From Candidatus Galligastranaerophilus gallistercoris (GTDB lineage Bacteria; Cyanobacteriota; Vampirovibrionia; Gastranaerophilales; Gastranaerophilaceae): a DNA stretch of 6,051 nt. Every line of letters begins with the position of its first letter. Positions within the stretch are counted from its first letter, which is position 1. The stretch is from assembly GCA_018710795.1 (NCBI GenBank), contig DVJH01000131.1, forward strand, positions 1-6,051. Reading direction: 5' to 3'. The position numbers and the translations under genes are program-made. The notes beneath the pieces were generated by a model. It worked only from the letters and a program-made list of their open reading frames with translations, did no database searches and was not told where the DNA came from. Positions 5,916 to 6,051 of the stretch are shown piece after piece.

Positions 5916-5920
5916 CACCT
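5916..5920 (-). promoter_or_regulatory. Shine-Dalgarno site that selects the start at 5907
   Basis: AGGTG on the minus strand, eight bases before the ATG at 5907-5905. No comparable purine-rich site precedes the alternative ATG at 5949, where the leader is mostly T and C. Confidence 0.6.
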
Positions 5921-5982
5921 AACCTTTCTTCGATAAGTTTATAAAACATGAAAAGAAAAAAATTTGCTTATTTTGTAAACTA

Positions 5983-6011
5983 ATTATAACTTAAAATTAT
6001 GCCTGAGTCTC
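5983..6011 (-). promoter_or_regulatory. Promoter of the two-gene small-protein operon
   Basis: A perfect TATAAT (5988-5983 on the minus strand) has GAGACT (6011-6006), a weak -35 with three of six matches, 17 bp before it. RNA would start near 5976, giving a leader of about 70 bases to the preferred start at 5907. One TGTAAA hexamer lies at 5974-5979 on the plus strand, over the predicted start of transcription, but it is single and may be chance. Confidence 0.5.
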
Positions 6012-6051
6012 CGATTTTATTTTTCTAAATTTATTTTATTTTTTATTCGGA

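Noticed and set aside
5974..5979. A TGTAAA hexamer near the small-operon promoter as a second WalR/RpaB site.
   Set aside because: It is a single hexamer without a partner 10-11 bp away, and such hexamers are expected by chance in AT-rich DNA.
6010..6051. Inverted arms TCCGA and TCGGA at the right edge as a terminator or hairpin.
   Set aside because: Only five base pairs separated by about 32 AT-rich bases, and the second arm ends at the window edge, so it cannot be told from chance.

Overview
The window holds four protein-coding genes and no RNA gene, insertion sequence or CRISPR array. The DNA is AT-rich. The genes use ATG starts with clear Shine-Dalgarno sites, and the promoters look sigma-70-like, so the source is bacterial. 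The lineage is not proven. Large acidic coiled-coil/EF-hand/CHAP proteins and small proteins with a 'M-x-I-x5-P-x-F' N-terminus recall the non-photosynthetic cyanobacterial relatives of animal guts (Vampirovibrionia/Gastranaerophilales). That is an inference of moderate to low confidence.

Layout. From 2703 leftwards to the window edge runs one very long minus-strand gene: 901 codons with no stop, so its C-terminus lies outside. It encodes an acidic, mostly helical protein with a glycine-zipper hydrophobic hairpin (residues about 160-205), a Ser/Thr/Gly linker, a set of 59-residue repeats and a Pro/Glu-rich tail that ends in 20-residue tandem repeats. From 2882 to 4900, on the plus strand and divergent from it, lies a 672-residue protein: acidic N-terminus, one canonical EF-hand calcium loop, Ser/Thr/Gly linker, about 260 residues of coiled coil and a C-terminal CHAP peptidoglycan-hydrolase domain with its Cys and His in place. 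Neither protein has a recognisable Sec signal peptide. A symmetric hairpin (4916-4950) ends this gene and, from the other side, a two-gene minus-strand operon. That operon (5907 down to 4978) encodes two small proteins, each with two weakly hydrophobic Ala/Gly-rich helices, which appear to be distant paralogues. Its promoter is at about 5983-6011.

Regulation. The 178-bp divergent intergenic region carries four TGTWAH hexamers on one strand at steps of 11, 11 and 10 bp (2773-2810). They match the remembered consensus of the WalR/YycF box (TGTWAH-N5-TGTWAH), and the last two match the related cyanobacterial RpaB/HLR1 element. WalR is known for controlling cell-wall hydrolases, and the gene directly downstream is a coiled-coil CHAP hydrolase. 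Between these boxes and that gene a perfect 14-bp palindrome covers the putative -10.

Working picture (inference). The divergent pair is probably co-regulated and acts at the cell envelope: a calcium-binding, coiled-coil-controlled peptidoglycan hydrolase, and a giant glycine-zipper protein that could insert in a membrane or be an exported effector or surface protein. The small operon encodes membrane-associated proteins of unknown role.
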